This document shows, piece by piece, positions 51,075-60,547 of a DNA stretch of 64,000 nucleotides. The notes beneath the pieces were generated by a model. That model saw nothing but the letters and a program-made list of their open reading frames with translations, had not been told where the DNA came from and made no database searches. A program made the translations under genes and the position numbers. This stretch comes from PALSA-505 sp035308365 (GTDB taxonomy: Bacteria; Actinomycetota; Actinomycetes; Streptosporangiales; Streptosporangiaceae). Each line of letters starts with the position of its first letter. The stretch's first letter is position 1. The stretch lies in assembly GCA_035308365.1 (NCBI GenBank), contig DATGGU010000024.1, positions 1-64,000 on the forward strand. The letters are read 5' to 3'.

Positions 51075-52154
51075 ATGGGATCGGTACGGGTAGCCATCGT
51101 GGGCGTAGGCAACTGCGCGAGTTCCCTGGTCCAAGGCGTGGAGTACTACGCCGACGCTGACCCGGGCAGCCGGGTGCCGGGCCTGATGCATGTGCAGTTT
51201 GGCCCGTACCACGTCAGCGACGTGGAGTTCGTCGCTGCCTTCGACGTGGACGCCAAGAAGGTCGGCCAGGACCTGTCAGCGGCCATCCTGGCCAGCGAGA
51301 ACAACACCATCAAGATCTGCGACGTGCCCCCTACGGGGGTCATCGTGCAGCGTGGCCACACCTTCGACGGCCTGGGCGAGTATTACCGGGACATCATCAC
51401 CGAGTCCGACGAGCCCCCGGTGGACGTGGTGCGGGTGCTCAGGGAGACCCAGGCGGACGTGCTCGTCTCCTATCTGCCAGTGGGCTCCGAAGAGGCCGAC
51501 AAGTTCTATGCGCAGTGCGCCATCGACGCCGGCGTCGCCTTTGTCAACGCGCTTCCGGTATTCATCGCGTCCGACCCGCAGTGGGCCGGCAAGTTCACCG
51601 AGGCGGGTGTGCCGGTCATCGGTGACGACATCAAGTCCCAGGTCGGCGCCACCATCACCCACCGGGTCATGGCGAAGCTATTCGAGGACCGCGGCGTCGA
51701 GTTGCTCCGCACCTACCAGCTCAACGTCGGCGGCAACATGGACTTCATGAACATGCTGGAGCGCAGCAGGCTCCAGACCAAGAAGCTGTCCAAGACCCGG
51801 TCCGTCACCTCGCAGATCCCACACGAGATGGAGCGCGCCTCGGTGCACATCGGCCCGTCCGACCATGTCCCCTGGCTGGACGACCGCAAGCTGGCGTTCG
51901 TCCGGCTCGAGGGCAAGGCGTTCGGCGACGTCCCGCTGAACCTGGAATACCGGCTCGAGGTCTGGGATTCGCCGAACTCCGCGGGGGTCATCATCGACGC
52001 GATCAGGGCCGCCAAGATCGCCAAGGACCGTGGCATCGGCGGCCCGGTGCTGTCTCCGTCGTCCTACTTCATGAAGTCGCCGCCCGAGCAGTACGGCGAC
52101 GACGTGTGCCGCGACCTGGTGGAGAAGTTCATCGCCGGGGAAGTCGACCGTTAA
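51075..52154 (+). CDS. ino1: Inositol-3-phosphate synthase
   Basis: Converts glucose 6-phosphate to 1L-myo-inositol 1-phosphate, the precursor of phosphatidylinositol, PIMs and mycothiol. The 359 residues begin MGSVRVAIVGVGNCASSLVQ (NAD motif) and show the actinobacterial/archaeal-type core: LRTYQLNVGGNMDFMNMLER, SKTRSVTSQI and LRLEVWDSPNSAGV-like EYRLEVWDSPNSAGVIIDA. AAAGGAG is eight bases before the ATG at 51075; a longer frame to 51030 is open but not needed. The PadR gene is directly upstream, as in mycobacteria (in a different arrangement). Confidence 0.97.
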   Translation: MGSVRVAIVGVGNCASSLVQGVEYYADADPGSRVPGLMHVQFGPYHVSDVEFVAAFDVDAKKVGQDLSAAILASENNTIKICDVPPTGVIVQRGHTFDGLGEYYRDIITESDEPPVDVVRVLRETQADVLVSYLPVGSEEADKFYAQCAIDAGVAFVNALPVFIASDPQWAGKFTEAGVPVIGDDIKSQVGATITHRVMAKLFEDRGVELLRTYQLNVGGNMDFMNMLERSRLQTKKLSKTRSVTSQIPHEMERASVHIGPSDHVPWLDDRKLAFVRLEGKAFGDVPLNLEYRLEVWDSPNSAGVIIDAIRAAKIAKDRGIGGPVLSPSSYFMKSPPEQYGDDVCRDLVEKFIAGEVDR

Positions 52155-52205
52155 ATCAGCCGCCAGGGCGAGGATTCACCAGGAGTGACACCGTAATCTG
52201 AGCGG

Positions 52206-53633
52206 GTGGCAGCCAGCGCGGATTCCCGGGGCTTCATGGCAGCGGTCCGCGGCAGGCTTGGCGGGCCGCCAGGGAAGCCGTCATCCTTCTTCCGTGACCT
52301 GTCGGCGGTGCTCGCCGAACGGGACTTCCGGCGGCTGTTCAGCACCCGGCTGGTCTCCCAGGCGGGCGACGGCATGTTCACGGCGGGGCTGGGCACGTAT
52401 GTGTTCTTCAACGCGACCAGCTTCCCCAATCCGGCCAGGGCGGCCGGGGCGTTCGCCGTGCTCTACCTGCCCTACTCGCTGATCGGGCCGTTCGCGGGCA
52501 TCATCATCGACCGCGTCTCGCGCAGGCAGATCCTGGTCTGGTCGGCGCTGCTGCGTGCGGTGTTCGTGATCTTGACCGCCTCGCTGGTGGCCTCGGGCAA
52601 TCTCGGCCTGCCGCTGTATGCCGGCGTGCTGGCGGTGCTCGGTGTGGACAGGTTCTTCCTGTCCTCGCTGTCGGCCGCCCTGCCGCACGTCGTCCCCGAG
52701 GACAAGCTGGTCATGGCGAACGCGGTGGCACCGACCACCGGCACGATCGTGAGCTTCCTCGGCGGGTTCACCGGCCTGGGCATCCACCTGGCCACCGGCG
52801 GAGGCCGCGGCGGCTCGGCGGCGGCCCTGCTGGTGGCGGGTGTGTGCTACCTGGCGGCCGGGGCGGTGGGGGCGACCATGCACCGGGACCTGCTCGGCCC
52901 CGACCGGGCAGCGGCCGAGGCGCAGCGCACCGGTGCGCTCGAGGAGTTGCGGCTCGTCACGATGGGCCTGATCGCCGGGGCGCGGCACGTGCTGCACCGG
53001 CGGCTGGCGTCGGCCGCCCTGTTCGCCACCGGGTGCCAGCGGATGATGTACGGGATCCTGTTCCTGATGTCGATCCTGCTGTACCGCAACTACTTCTACC
53101 ATTCCAACGCCAACAACGCGCTGGCCCACTTCACCCTGGTGATCGCGGCGGCGGCGCTCGGCTACGGCGCCGCCGCGGTGATCACCCCCGTGGCGAACCG
53201 GCGGTTGTCCCGGGGCACCCTGATAGCGCTCCTGCTGGTGATCGCCGGCGTCGTGGCCGGGCCGCTCGGCTCGACGTTCAGCCAGGTGCCCTTCCTGATC
53301 GTCAGCTTCTCGGTCGCCATCGTCGCGCAGGGCGTGGCCATCAGCGCGACAACGATCATCCAGCAGGAAGTGGACGACGACTTCCGTGGCCGGGTGTTCG
53401 CCTTCTACGACATGCTGTTCAACGCGCCGTTCGTGGTCGGCGCCGCCGTGGGCGCGGCGTTCATGCCGGCCACCGGCAAGTCATATCCGCTGCTGGCGGT
53501 GGCAGGCGGCGGCTACGTGCTGGCCGGGCTGGTCTACTCGCTGCTCATCCGTCAGCGATCCGGCGGCGGCCCCGCGTCCTCCCGGGAGGGCACGGCCAGC
53601 CCTTCCCGGTCCGCCCAGCGCAGTAGCTCCTGA
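52206..53633 (+). CDS. MFS transporter
   Basis: A 475-residue permease with about twelve helices, resembling the MFS_3/enterobactin-exporter-like branch. It has RDFRRLFSTRLVSQAGDGMF at the first helix, FAGIIIDRVSRRQILVWSAL with the conserved loop 2-3 motif, and QQEVDDDFRGRVFAFYDM near the second half. The GTG at 52206 is the start; no strong ribosome binding site. The last 82 bp overlap the convergent pcnA gene. It matches the conserved MFS gene found between ino1 and the CCA-adding enzyme in several actinobacteria. The substrate is unknown. Confidence 0.85.
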   Translation: MAASADSRGFMAAVRGRLGGPPGKPSSFFRDLSAVLAERDFRRLFSTRLVSQAGDGMFTAGLGTYVFFNATSFPNPARAAGAFAVLYLPYSLIGPFAGIIIDRVSRRQILVWSALLRAVFVILTASLVASGNLGLPLYAGVLAVLGVDRFFLSSLSAALPHVVPEDKLVMANAVAPTTGTIVSFLGGFTGLGIHLATGGGRGGSAAALLVAGVCYLAAGAVGATMHRDLLGPDRAAAEAQRTGALEELRLVTMGLIAGARHVLHRRLASAALFATGCQRMMYGILFLMSILLYRNYFYHSNANNALAHFTLVIAAAALGYGAAAVITPVANRRLSRGTLIALLLVIAGVVAGPLGSTFSQVPFLIVSFSVAIVAQGVAISATTIIQQEVDDDFRGRVFAFYDMLFNAPFVVGAAVGAAFMPATGKSYPLLAVAGGGYVLAGLVYSLLIRQRSGGGPASSREGTASPSRSAQRSSS

Positions 53634-55042
53634 GTCGCCGCTTCCTTGCCCACCGGGCCCTTCTCGATCCGCAGGTGCAGCAGGTGCCGGAGCGCGTCGC
53701 CGACAACCCGGCCCTGGCCCACGCCGAGGATGCTCATGACCTCGTGACCGTCCAGGTCGGGCCGCAGGCTGGCGAGTTCCTCCTGCTTGCTCAGCTCGGC
53801 GATCCGCTTCTCGAGGCTGTCGTAGGTGCGGGCCAGCCTGGCCGCCTTGGCCTTGTCTCTGGTCGTGCAATCGGCCCTGGTCAGCGCGTGCAACCGGGTC
53901 AGCAATGGCCCGGCGTCCCGTACGTAACGGCGTACCGCGGAGTCGGTCCATTCGCCGCTGCCATAGCCGTGGAACCGCAGGTGCAGCCCGACCAGGCTGG
54001 AGACGTCGTCCACGACCGCGGCCGGGAAGCGGAGCTGCTTCAGCCGGGAGCGCGCCATGGTCGCGCCCACGACCTCGTGGTGGTGGAACGCAACGCGCCC
54101 ACCGGGAAGCTGTGACCTGGTCTTGGGCTTGCCGATGTCATGCAGCAGCGCCGCCAGCCGCAGGACGAGATCCCCGGTCAGGCCGTAGCGTTCCTCCAGC
54201 CCGATCGCCTGGTCCAGCACGGTGAGCGAGTGCCGGTAGACGTCCTTGTGCCGGTAGTGCTCGTCCATTTCGAGCCTGAGCTTGGGTACCTCCGGCAGGA
54301 CCTGGTCCGCCACGCCGGTATCGACCAGCAGCTCGATGCCGCGCACCGGGGCCGGCGCGAGCATGAGCTTGGTCAGCTCGGCGGTGATCCGCTCGGCGGA
54401 CACGATCGACAGCCGGCCCGCGAGTTCCCGCATCGCGCGCTTGACATCATCGGTGGGCTCGAAGCCGAGCTGGGCGGCGAACCTGGCCGCGCGCAGGATC
54501 CGCAGCGGATCGTCGGTGAACGAGTCCTCAGGGCTGCCCGGCGTGCGCAGCACCTTGTCCCGCAGGTCGCCCAGGCCGCCGAAGGGATCGGCCAGGTCAC
54601 CGCTGGGCAGCAGCGCGGCCATCGCGTTCACGGTGAAGTCGCGCCGCCCGAGGTCGCTTTCCAGCGTCTTCTCGTACCGGACGTCTGGCTTACGCGAGTC
54701 CTCCTGGTACTTCTCGCTGCGGAAGGTGGTGATCTCGATGGTCTTGCCGCCTTTGCGCAGGCCCACGGTGCCGAACTCGATCCCCACCGTCCACATGGCG
54801 TCGGCCCAGTCCGCGGTGATCTTCATGACCTCCTCGGGCGAGGCGTCGGTGGCCAGATCGATGTCCCCGGAGCGCCGCCGCAGGAAGACATCGCGCACCG
54901 GGCCGCCGACGAGCGCCAGCTGGTGGCCGCTGGACGCGAACAGCCGGGCGAGCCCGTCCAGCGGGCGGACGACGGGCGCGAGCAGGCGGGCGGCGGCCTT
55001 GCGCTGCTCGGAGGTCAGTGGTGTCGAATCTGGCACGGGCAT
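53552..55042 (-). CDS. pcnA: CCA tRNA nucleotidyltransferase
   Basis: A 496-residue class II nucleotidyltransferase that adds CCA to tRNA 3' ends, which tRNA-Arg in this window requires. The catalytic domain shows LVGGPVRDVFLRRRSGDIDL with the DxD, RRDFTVNAMAALLPSGDLAD and DDPLRILRAARFAAQLGF. An HD domain has AALLHDIGKPKT. The length is normal for actinobacteria. The ATG at 55042 follows no strong ribosome binding site. It overlaps the convergent MFS gene by 82 bp and is divergent from the DUF6049 gene. Confidence 0.96.
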   Translation of the reverse strand: MPVPDSTPLTSEQRKAAARLLAPVVRPLDGLARLFASSGHQLALVGGPVRDVFLRRRSGDIDLATDASPEEVMKITADWADAMWTVGIEFGTVGLRKGGKTIEITTFRSEKYQEDSRKPDVRYEKTLESDLGRRDFTVNAMAALLPSGDLADPFGGLGDLRDKVLRTPGSPEDSFTDDPLRILRAARFAAQLGFEPTDDVKRAMRELAGRLSIVSAERITAELTKLMLAPAPVRGIELLVDTGVADQVLPEVPKLRLEMDEHYRHKDVYRHSLTVLDQAIGLEERYGLTGDLVLRLAALLHDIGKPKTRSQLPGGRVAFHHHEVVGATMARSRLKQLRFPAAVVDDVSSLVGLHLRFHGYGSGEWTDSAVRRYVRDAGPLLTRLHALTRADCTTRDKAKAARLARTYDSLEKRIAELSKQEELASLRPDLDGHEVMSILGVGQGRVVGDALRHLLHLRIEKGPVGKEAATQELLRWADREGLAVPSREDAGPPPDR

Positions 55043-55124
55043 CGAGGGTAGTGGAATGGATAAGCTTTAAACATGGCGCGGGGCAGCGTCTTCTCACATA
55101 GTGGCATCTACCCGCCGAGGCGGT

Positions 55125-55202
55125 CAGCCGCGCTTGTTGCTGTTGGCAACCGCCCCATGACCCACGGTATCTACTCTGGAGGACGACCCCCCGGACCCCT
55201 GG
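55125..55202 (+). repeat. Third copy of the dispersed repeat (diverged)
   Basis: A cgcttgttgctgttggcaac head, a ggtatctact spacer, then GGAGGACGACCCCCCGGACC. It follows the order of the 50062 copy with about 70% identity by eye, but the hairpin core is partly lost. It ends next to the first possible start of the DUF6049 gene. Confidence 0.75.
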
Positions 55203-57569
55203 ATGAGACGGCTACACCGTCACCATCCGCAACGCTCAGCCGGCGGCAATAGCATTTCAGCCGTGCCCCCTACCCATGTTGCGCCCAGGCGGATCCCCGC
55301 ACCGGGTGGGCGCGGTGCCATCCGTAGGGCAGCGGGCACGGTTACCGTCATAGTCGTCCTCTTCCTTACGGTGGGGCCAGCCCTGATCGGCACAGCGCTG
55401 GCCAGCAGCGCGGCAAAGCGGCAATCGCTGCCCGGGCAGCTTTCGGTCATCATCGAGTCGGTCAGCCCGCAGTGGGCCACACCGAACCGGACTGTGACGG
55501 TCACCGGCATCGTCCGGAACGGCACGGGGGCGGCGCAGGTGGGCGAATCCATCCAGCTCCGGTCCTCCGGTATGCCCTTCAACGACAGGGACGAGCTGGC
55601 CCTGTACGCCTCGGGTGAGTACGCGGCGGACGTGCCCGAGGGCAGCGCGGTGCCGCTGCCCGGCGTGATCGCCCCGGGCCGGACCGTGCACTGGCGGGCC
55701 ACGCTGGACCCGGCCACGGTGGGGATGACCCAGTTCGGCGTCTATCCGCTAGCCGCCCAGGTGCTGGACAGCGAGGGCATACCGGCCGCCACCGACCGGA
55801 CGTTCCTGCCGTTCTGGGCCAACGGGCCGGGCTCTCAGCAGCCGCGGAAGCTGAGCACCGGGTGGGTCTGGCCACTTATCGACCAGCCCTATCAGGCCGC
55901 CTGCCCCGGGCTGCTCTCCAGTGGCCTCGCCGCCAGCCTGGCCGCCGGCGGGCGGCTGAACGGCCTGCTGGCCGCGGCCGCCAGCTATTCGTCCGCTGCG
56001 CACCTGACCTGGGCGATCGACCCCGCTCTCGTGCAGAACGTGAGCAAGATGGCGAGCCCGCACACGGTCGGCGGCGGCCCTGGCTGCGGCGGAGCCACGC
56101 ACAAGCCCGGCAGCCGTATGGCCGGGTCATGGCTGGACAGCCTGCGCAGCGCCATATCGGGCCAGCAGGTCTTCCTGACACCGTACGCGGACGTCGATGT
56201 GGCCGCGCTGAGCCATGACGGCCTCGACAGCGACCTGAGGAGCGCGTTCAGCGAGGGCCGGTCCATCGGCCAGCAGATTCTGCACCTGCCCCCCAGTGGC
56301 GACACGATCGCCTGGCCACAGGGCGGGATTGCCGACTCGGGCGTGCTCGGCAGCCTTGCGGTCAACGGGATCGGCACCGTGGTGCTCGACTCCAGCGTGA
56401 TGCCGCCGGCCGGCGCGATACCCAACTACACACCGAGCGCGCAGGCATCCGCCGCCTCCGGTGTCGGTTCGTCGCTGCATGTGCTGCTCGCAGACCACAC
56501 GATCAGCAACCTTCTCGCGAGCGCACCGGCCAGCGGCCCGGGCGCGACGTTCGCCACCGAGCAGAGCTTCCTCGCGCAGACGGCCATGATCGTCGCGGAG
56601 GCTCCGAACCTGGCCCGGTCGCTGGTGGTGACCCCGCCGTCGCGGTGGAATCCATCCCCGGGCCTGGCCCGCGGCCTGCTCGCGGAGACGGTGCACGCCC
56701 CCTGGCTGCGGCCGGCCAGCCTGGCGGACCTGGCCGCGGCCCCGCACCCCAGCGGGCAGGTGCGCCGCCAGTCCCCGCCCGACCACCAGGCCGGCCGGAC
56801 CGAACTGAGCTCGGCATACCTGACGCAGGTGGCGCGCCTCGACGCGGCCGTCAAGGTGCAGGCGGGCATTCTCAGCCCACCCGACCCCAGCTATCTGAGC
56901 TCCGCGGTCGCCGCGCTCGAATCCTCCGCGTGGCGTGGCGACAGCCAGGCAGCCACCCGGCAGGACCTGCTCAACCGCGTGTCCGGCTACGTCGCCGACC
57001 AGGGCAGAAAAGTCAGAATCGTCGACTCCGGCCAGATAACCCTGGGCGGTTCCTCTGGCAAGGTGCCTGTGTCCATCTCCAACAGCCTGACCTGGCGAGA
57101 CATCCAGGTCAGGCTGCAGGCGAGCACGCCGAGCCCAGGCCGGCTCAGCATCGGCAAGTACGACCCCGTGATCACCATTCCGGCCGGGAAGATCTACACC
57201 GTCCGGCTGCCGGTACATGCCGCCGCGGTCGGAGTGACCGACGTGACATTCAAACTGCTCAACCCGGATGGCTCCCCGTTGCCGGGCACCCAGGTGCAAC
57301 TGTCCGTCCATGCGACCAAGTTCGGCACGTTGGCCCTGGTAGTGATGTCTGTGGCACTTGGTATCTTCGTGCTGACTTCGGGTGCACGAGCGATCAGGCG
57401 ATCGCGGAAAGATGGCGGGCCTGAGGGTGATCCTGCGCCTGAACCGCCAGGTCCGGCAGCCATAACGGGTAGCGTCGGGTCAGTCCACAAAGGCGACGAC
57501 CTCGCGAACGACCACCCGCCGGAGGATCCGGATGAGTACGCCGACGCACGGGGCCGGGCGCGCCGCTGA
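55203..57569 (+). CDS. DUF6049-family membrane-anchored exported protein
   Basis: A 788-residue protein of the family represented by Rv3909, encoded beside murJ in actinobacteria. A membrane helix or signal lies at about 45-68 (TVTVIVVLFLTVGPALIGTA). A large extracytoplasmic part (LSVIIESVSPQWATPNRTVT at its start) ends with a beta domain (VPVSISNSLTWRDIQVRLQA), and a C-terminal helix near 700-720 (TLALVVMSVALGIFVLTSGA) leads to a charged tail. A role in envelope assembly is likely from context. It starts at ATG 55203, or GTG 55263, which is clear of the repeat. It overlaps murJ by 38 bp. Confidence 0.85.
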   Translation: MRRLHRHHPQRSAGGNSISAVPPTHVAPRRIPAPGGRGAIRRAAGTVTVIVVLFLTVGPALIGTALASSAAKRQSLPGQLSVIIESVSPQWATPNRTVTVTGIVRNGTGAAQVGESIQLRSSGMPFNDRDELALYASGEYAADVPEGSAVPLPGVIAPGRTVHWRATLDPATVGMTQFGVYPLAAQVLDSEGIPAATDRTFLPFWANGPGSQQPRKLSTGWVWPLIDQPYQAACPGLLSSGLAASLAAGGRLNGLLAAAASYSSAAHLTWAIDPALVQNVSKMASPHTVGGGPGCGGATHKPGSRMAGSWLDSLRSAISGQQVFLTPYADVDVAALSHDGLDSDLRSAFSEGRSIGQQILHLPPSGDTIAWPQGGIADSGVLGSLAVNGIGTVVLDSSVMPPAGAIPNYTPSAQASAASGVGSSLHVLLADHTISNLLASAPASGPGATFATEQSFLAQTAMIVAEAPNLARSLVVTPPSRWNPSPGLARGLLAETVHAPWLRPASLADLAAAPHPSGQVRRQSPPDHQAGRTELSSAYLTQVARLDAAVKVQAGILSPPDPSYLSSAVAALESSAWRGDSQAATRQDLLNRVSGYVADQGRKVRIVDSGQITLGGSSGKVPVSISNSLTWRDIQVRLQASTPSPGRLSIGKYDPVITIPAGKIYTVRLPVHAAAVGVTDVTFKLLNPDGSPLPGTQVQLSVHATKFGTLALVVMSVALGIFVLTSGARAIRRSRKDGGPEGDPAPEPPGPAAITGSVGSVHKGDDLANDHPPEDPDEYADARGRARR

Positions 57570-60276
57570 CAACGGTCGCGGGGATTACCCGCGCCATGGC
57601 GAGCCGCCCGGTCACTTCGTGCCGCCCACCGACGGGGCAGGCGTGCCACCAGACCATGCCTTTTCAGCCGGAGACCCACCCTACGGCGCTTCTTCAGCCG
57701 GAAACCGGCCCTACGGCGACCGCCGGACGGTCTGGGCGCCGCCGGACTGGCCAGACCAGCCACCTTCCCCCGCCCACGCCGACCAAGCACACCACACCGG
57801 CGGACCGCCACAACACCCACACGACACCGGGCAGACACACTGGCCAGACCAGCCACCGGACTGGCCAGACCAGCCAGCCGGCTGGCCAGACCAGCCACCT
57901 CCCCCCGCCCACGCCGACCAAGCACGCCACACCGGCGGACCGCCACAACCGCCACACGACACCGGGCAGTTGCCGTGGGATCCCGGCTCCGCCCAGCAAC
58001 AGCAGCGGACCCCGTGGCAACCGCCCAGGCCCTCCGGGCAGGACCGGCGGGCACCGGGGCAGGCCACGACGCGCAGCCCGGGACAGGATCCAGGCGGCAG
58101 CAGGCAGCCCTTGCGGGCACCGGGGCAGGATCCCCGCGAATCCGGGCAGAACCCGCGCGCCCCCCGGCAGGGCACCCACAGTCCTGGGCAGGACCCCCGC
58201 GCCCCCCGGCAGGGCACCCACGGTCCTGGGCAGGACCCGCGCCCGTCCAGGCCGGCCGCCCGCCCGCCGGGGCAGCAGCCGCCGTACGGTCCGGAGGGCT
58301 CAGCAGACGCAACGCGGGGTGGACAGGCCGTCCGGGCGCCCGTACAGAGCCCGCGCCGCGCCGGACAGCCGCCACGCCAGGCGGTCCGGACGCCGCGGTC
58401 CCCCGGGCAGCCGGCATATCCCCCCGGACCGCCACCAGATAACCCCGGCCAGGGCCAGCGGGTACCCGGGCGGGCCGGCGGCGAGCCGTACCGGCAGCCG
58501 GGTTCGCCGGTCCGGACCTACGGCCAGCCCACCTGGGGACCGCGGACGCCGCGGCGGCCACCCAGCAGCACGACCACCACCACCACCAGCAGTGAGAGCG
58601 ACAGTTCCCTGCTGCGGTCCAGCGGCGGGATGGCGCTCGGCACGCTCGCCTCCCGGCTGACCGGCTTTCTGAGCGCCCTCATGCTCGCCTACGCGGTCGG
58701 CGACCGCGCACTCGGCAACGCCTACAACACCGCCAACACGCTGCCGAACGTGGTCTACAACCTCATGCTGGGCGGGATCCTCACCAGCGTGGTCGTCCCG
58801 CTGCTCATCACCGCGGCCAAGCGGGATCCCGACCGTGGCGAAGGCTACTTCCAGCGGATCTTCAGCCTCGGAGTGATCGCGCTCGGTGCGATCACCCTGG
58901 TCGCCACCCTTGGCGCGGCGCTGATCGTGGATGTGTACGCGAGCAAGCTGCCCGGCGCGGAACACCACGTGACGGTGGAGTTCGCGTACTTCTTCATCCC
59001 TCAGATCTTCTTCTATGGGATGAGCGCGCTGGCCGGGGCGATCCTGAACGCCCGCGGCCGGTTCGCCGCGCCGATGTGGACCCCAGTGATCAACAACATC
59101 GTGGTGATCCTGGTCCTGCTGCTGTACCTGTCCATAGCGGGCTTCGGCCGTACGCCCAGCAACATCTCATCCGGTGAGGTCAAGCTGCTCGGCGTCGGCA
59201 CCACCCTCGGCATCATCGCGCAGACCGTCGCGCTGCTCCCCGCGCTGGCGCGGGCCGGCTTCCGGCCCAGGCCCACGTTCGGCTTCCGCCGCGAAGAGGT
59301 GGCCGAGATCGGCCGGCTGGCCGGCTGGCTGGCCGGGTACGTAGTCACCACGCAGGTCACGTTCTTTACCACGCTGGTTATAGCCGGCGCGGTCTCCGTG
59401 CACGATGCGGCCGCGGGGTACTCCGCGTACCAGTATGCCTACCTGCTGTTCCAGATGCCTTACGCCGTCGTCGGCATCTCGGTGATCACCGCGCTGCTGC
59501 CCCGGATGAGCGCGCACGCCTCGGCCCGCCGCTACTCCCGGGTCCGGGCGGACTTCTCCACCGGCATCCGGCTGTCCGCGGTGGTCGTGGTGCCCGCCTC
59601 GCTGCTGCTCGCCGTGCTCGGCGGGCCGTTGGCCCAGATGCTGTTCGGGCACGGCAGCACCACGGTCTCGGGTGCGGACTACATCGGCAAAGTGTTCGCC
59701 GTGTTCTCGCTCGGCCTGGTCCCGTACATGACGTTCCAGCTCCTGCTGCGGGTCTTCTACTCGCTGCACGACAGCCGCACGCCTTGTTTCATCGGGCTGG
59801 TCACGATGGCGACCAACATCATGGTGAACCTGATCGCGTGGAACACGCTGCCGCCAGGCCAGGTCGACGAGGGGCTCGCGGCCGGCTTCGGCATCGCGAA
59901 CCTTGTCGGCACCATCGTGGCATGGCGGCTGCTCATCCGCCGGGTCGGCAGCCTGGACGGGCGGGCGATCACCCGGAGCCTGGTCAAGATGCACGTCGCG
60001 GCCATCCCGCCGGCCATGTTCGCCCTGGAGATGACCTTCACGATCGGCGTGGTCTTCCACCCGGGCTTCACCTACGGCCTGGCCACGGTCGTGGTCGGCG
60101 GCGGTGGCGGGCTGCTGCTCTATGTGCTGTTCGCCCGGTCCCTGCGGATCGCGGAGGTCTCCCAGTTGCTGGCCACGGTCGGAGCGCGGTTCGGCCGCCG
60201 CCAGGGCCCGGCCACGCCCCAGCCCCGCCCGCCGCAGCGACGCGGCACCGGGCCGCCAGGACGTCCCCGGCGGTAA
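57532..60276 (+). CDS. murJ: Lipid II flippase MurJ with long proline-rich N-terminus
   Basis: A 914-residue protein. Residues 1-360 are a Pro/Gln/Gly-rich disordered region with internal repeats. Residues 365-880 form the MurJ/MviN core with about fourteen helices: GTLASRLTGFLSALMLAYAV, NTLPNVVYNLMLGGILTSVV, AGAILNARGRFAAPMWTPVI, LLRVFYSLHDSRTPCFIGLV. It flips lipid II across the membrane for peptidoglycan synthesis. GGAGGATCCGG precedes the ATG, which lies inside the previous gene, so the two are coupled. The pseudokinase that is C-terminal in mycobacterial MviN is a separate downstream gene here. Confidence 0.94.
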   Translation: MSTPTHGAGRAADNGRGDYPRHGEPPGHFVPPTDGAGVPPDHAFSAGDPPYGASSAGNRPYGDRRTVWAPPDWPDQPPSPAHADQAHHTGGPPQHPHDTGQTHWPDQPPDWPDQPAGWPDQPPPPAHADQARHTGGPPQPPHDTGQLPWDPGSAQQQQRTPWQPPRPSGQDRRAPGQATTRSPGQDPGGSRQPLRAPGQDPRESGQNPRAPRQGTHSPGQDPRAPRQGTHGPGQDPRPSRPAARPPGQQPPYGPEGSADATRGGQAVRAPVQSPRRAGQPPRQAVRTPRSPGQPAYPPGPPPDNPGQGQRVPGRAGGEPYRQPGSPVRTYGQPTWGPRTPRRPPSSTTTTTTSSESDSSLLRSSGGMALGTLASRLTGFLSALMLAYAVGDRALGNAYNTANTLPNVVYNLMLGGILTSVVVPLLITAAKRDPDRGEGYFQRIFSLGVIALGAITLVATLGAALIVDVYASKLPGAEHHVTVEFAYFFIPQIFFYGMSALAGAILNARGRFAAPMWTPVINNIVVILVLLLYLSIAGFGRTPSNISSGEVKLLGVGTTLGIIAQTVALLPALARAGFRPRPTFGFRREEVAEIGRLAGWLAGYVVTTQVTFFTTLVIAGAVSVHDAAAGYSAYQYAYLLFQMPYAVVGISVITALLPRMSAHASARRYSRVRADFSTGIRLSAVVVVPASLLLAVLGGPLAQMLFGHGSTTVSGADYIGKVFAVFSLGLVPYMTFQLLLRVFYSLHDSRTPCFIGLVTMATNIMVNLIAWNTLPPGQVDEGLAAGFGIANLVGTIVAWRLLIRRVGSLDGRAITRSLVKMHVAAIPPAMFALEMTFTIGVVFHPGFTYGLATVVVGGGGGLLLYVLFARSLRIAEVSQLLATVGARFGRRQGPATPQPRPPQRRGTGPPGRPRR
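57748..57969. repeat. 135-bp duplication in the murJ N-terminal region
   Basis: Two near-identical 87-bp blocks (57748-57834 and 57883-57969) encode WPDQPP[SP]PAHADQA[HR]HTGG-type sequence with period 135 bp. A shorter APRQGTH...GPGQDPR duplication follows at about 58165-58240. Confidence 0.85.
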
Positions 60277-60547
60277 CACCGGCGAGGATGAGCACGGACA
60301 GGCACAATCGCCTCAGCTCACCCTCTGGACACATACTCAGGCCAGATGAAATCCCAGGTGCGTGCGAGTGAATTCGCGGCGCTGGCGAATAACGGTTTGC
60401 TCGCTGGGATGGGCGGCAACTCCAGATGACGCCGCTTACGCCCTAGCATGGTGTCCAGCACGTGCGGCATACCGCATCGCGGGTATGGTCATCTGCCGGG
60501 GCTCGGAAGGAGCGACGAGGGCTGGCCCCGCTCTCGAGAGCTGGCGT

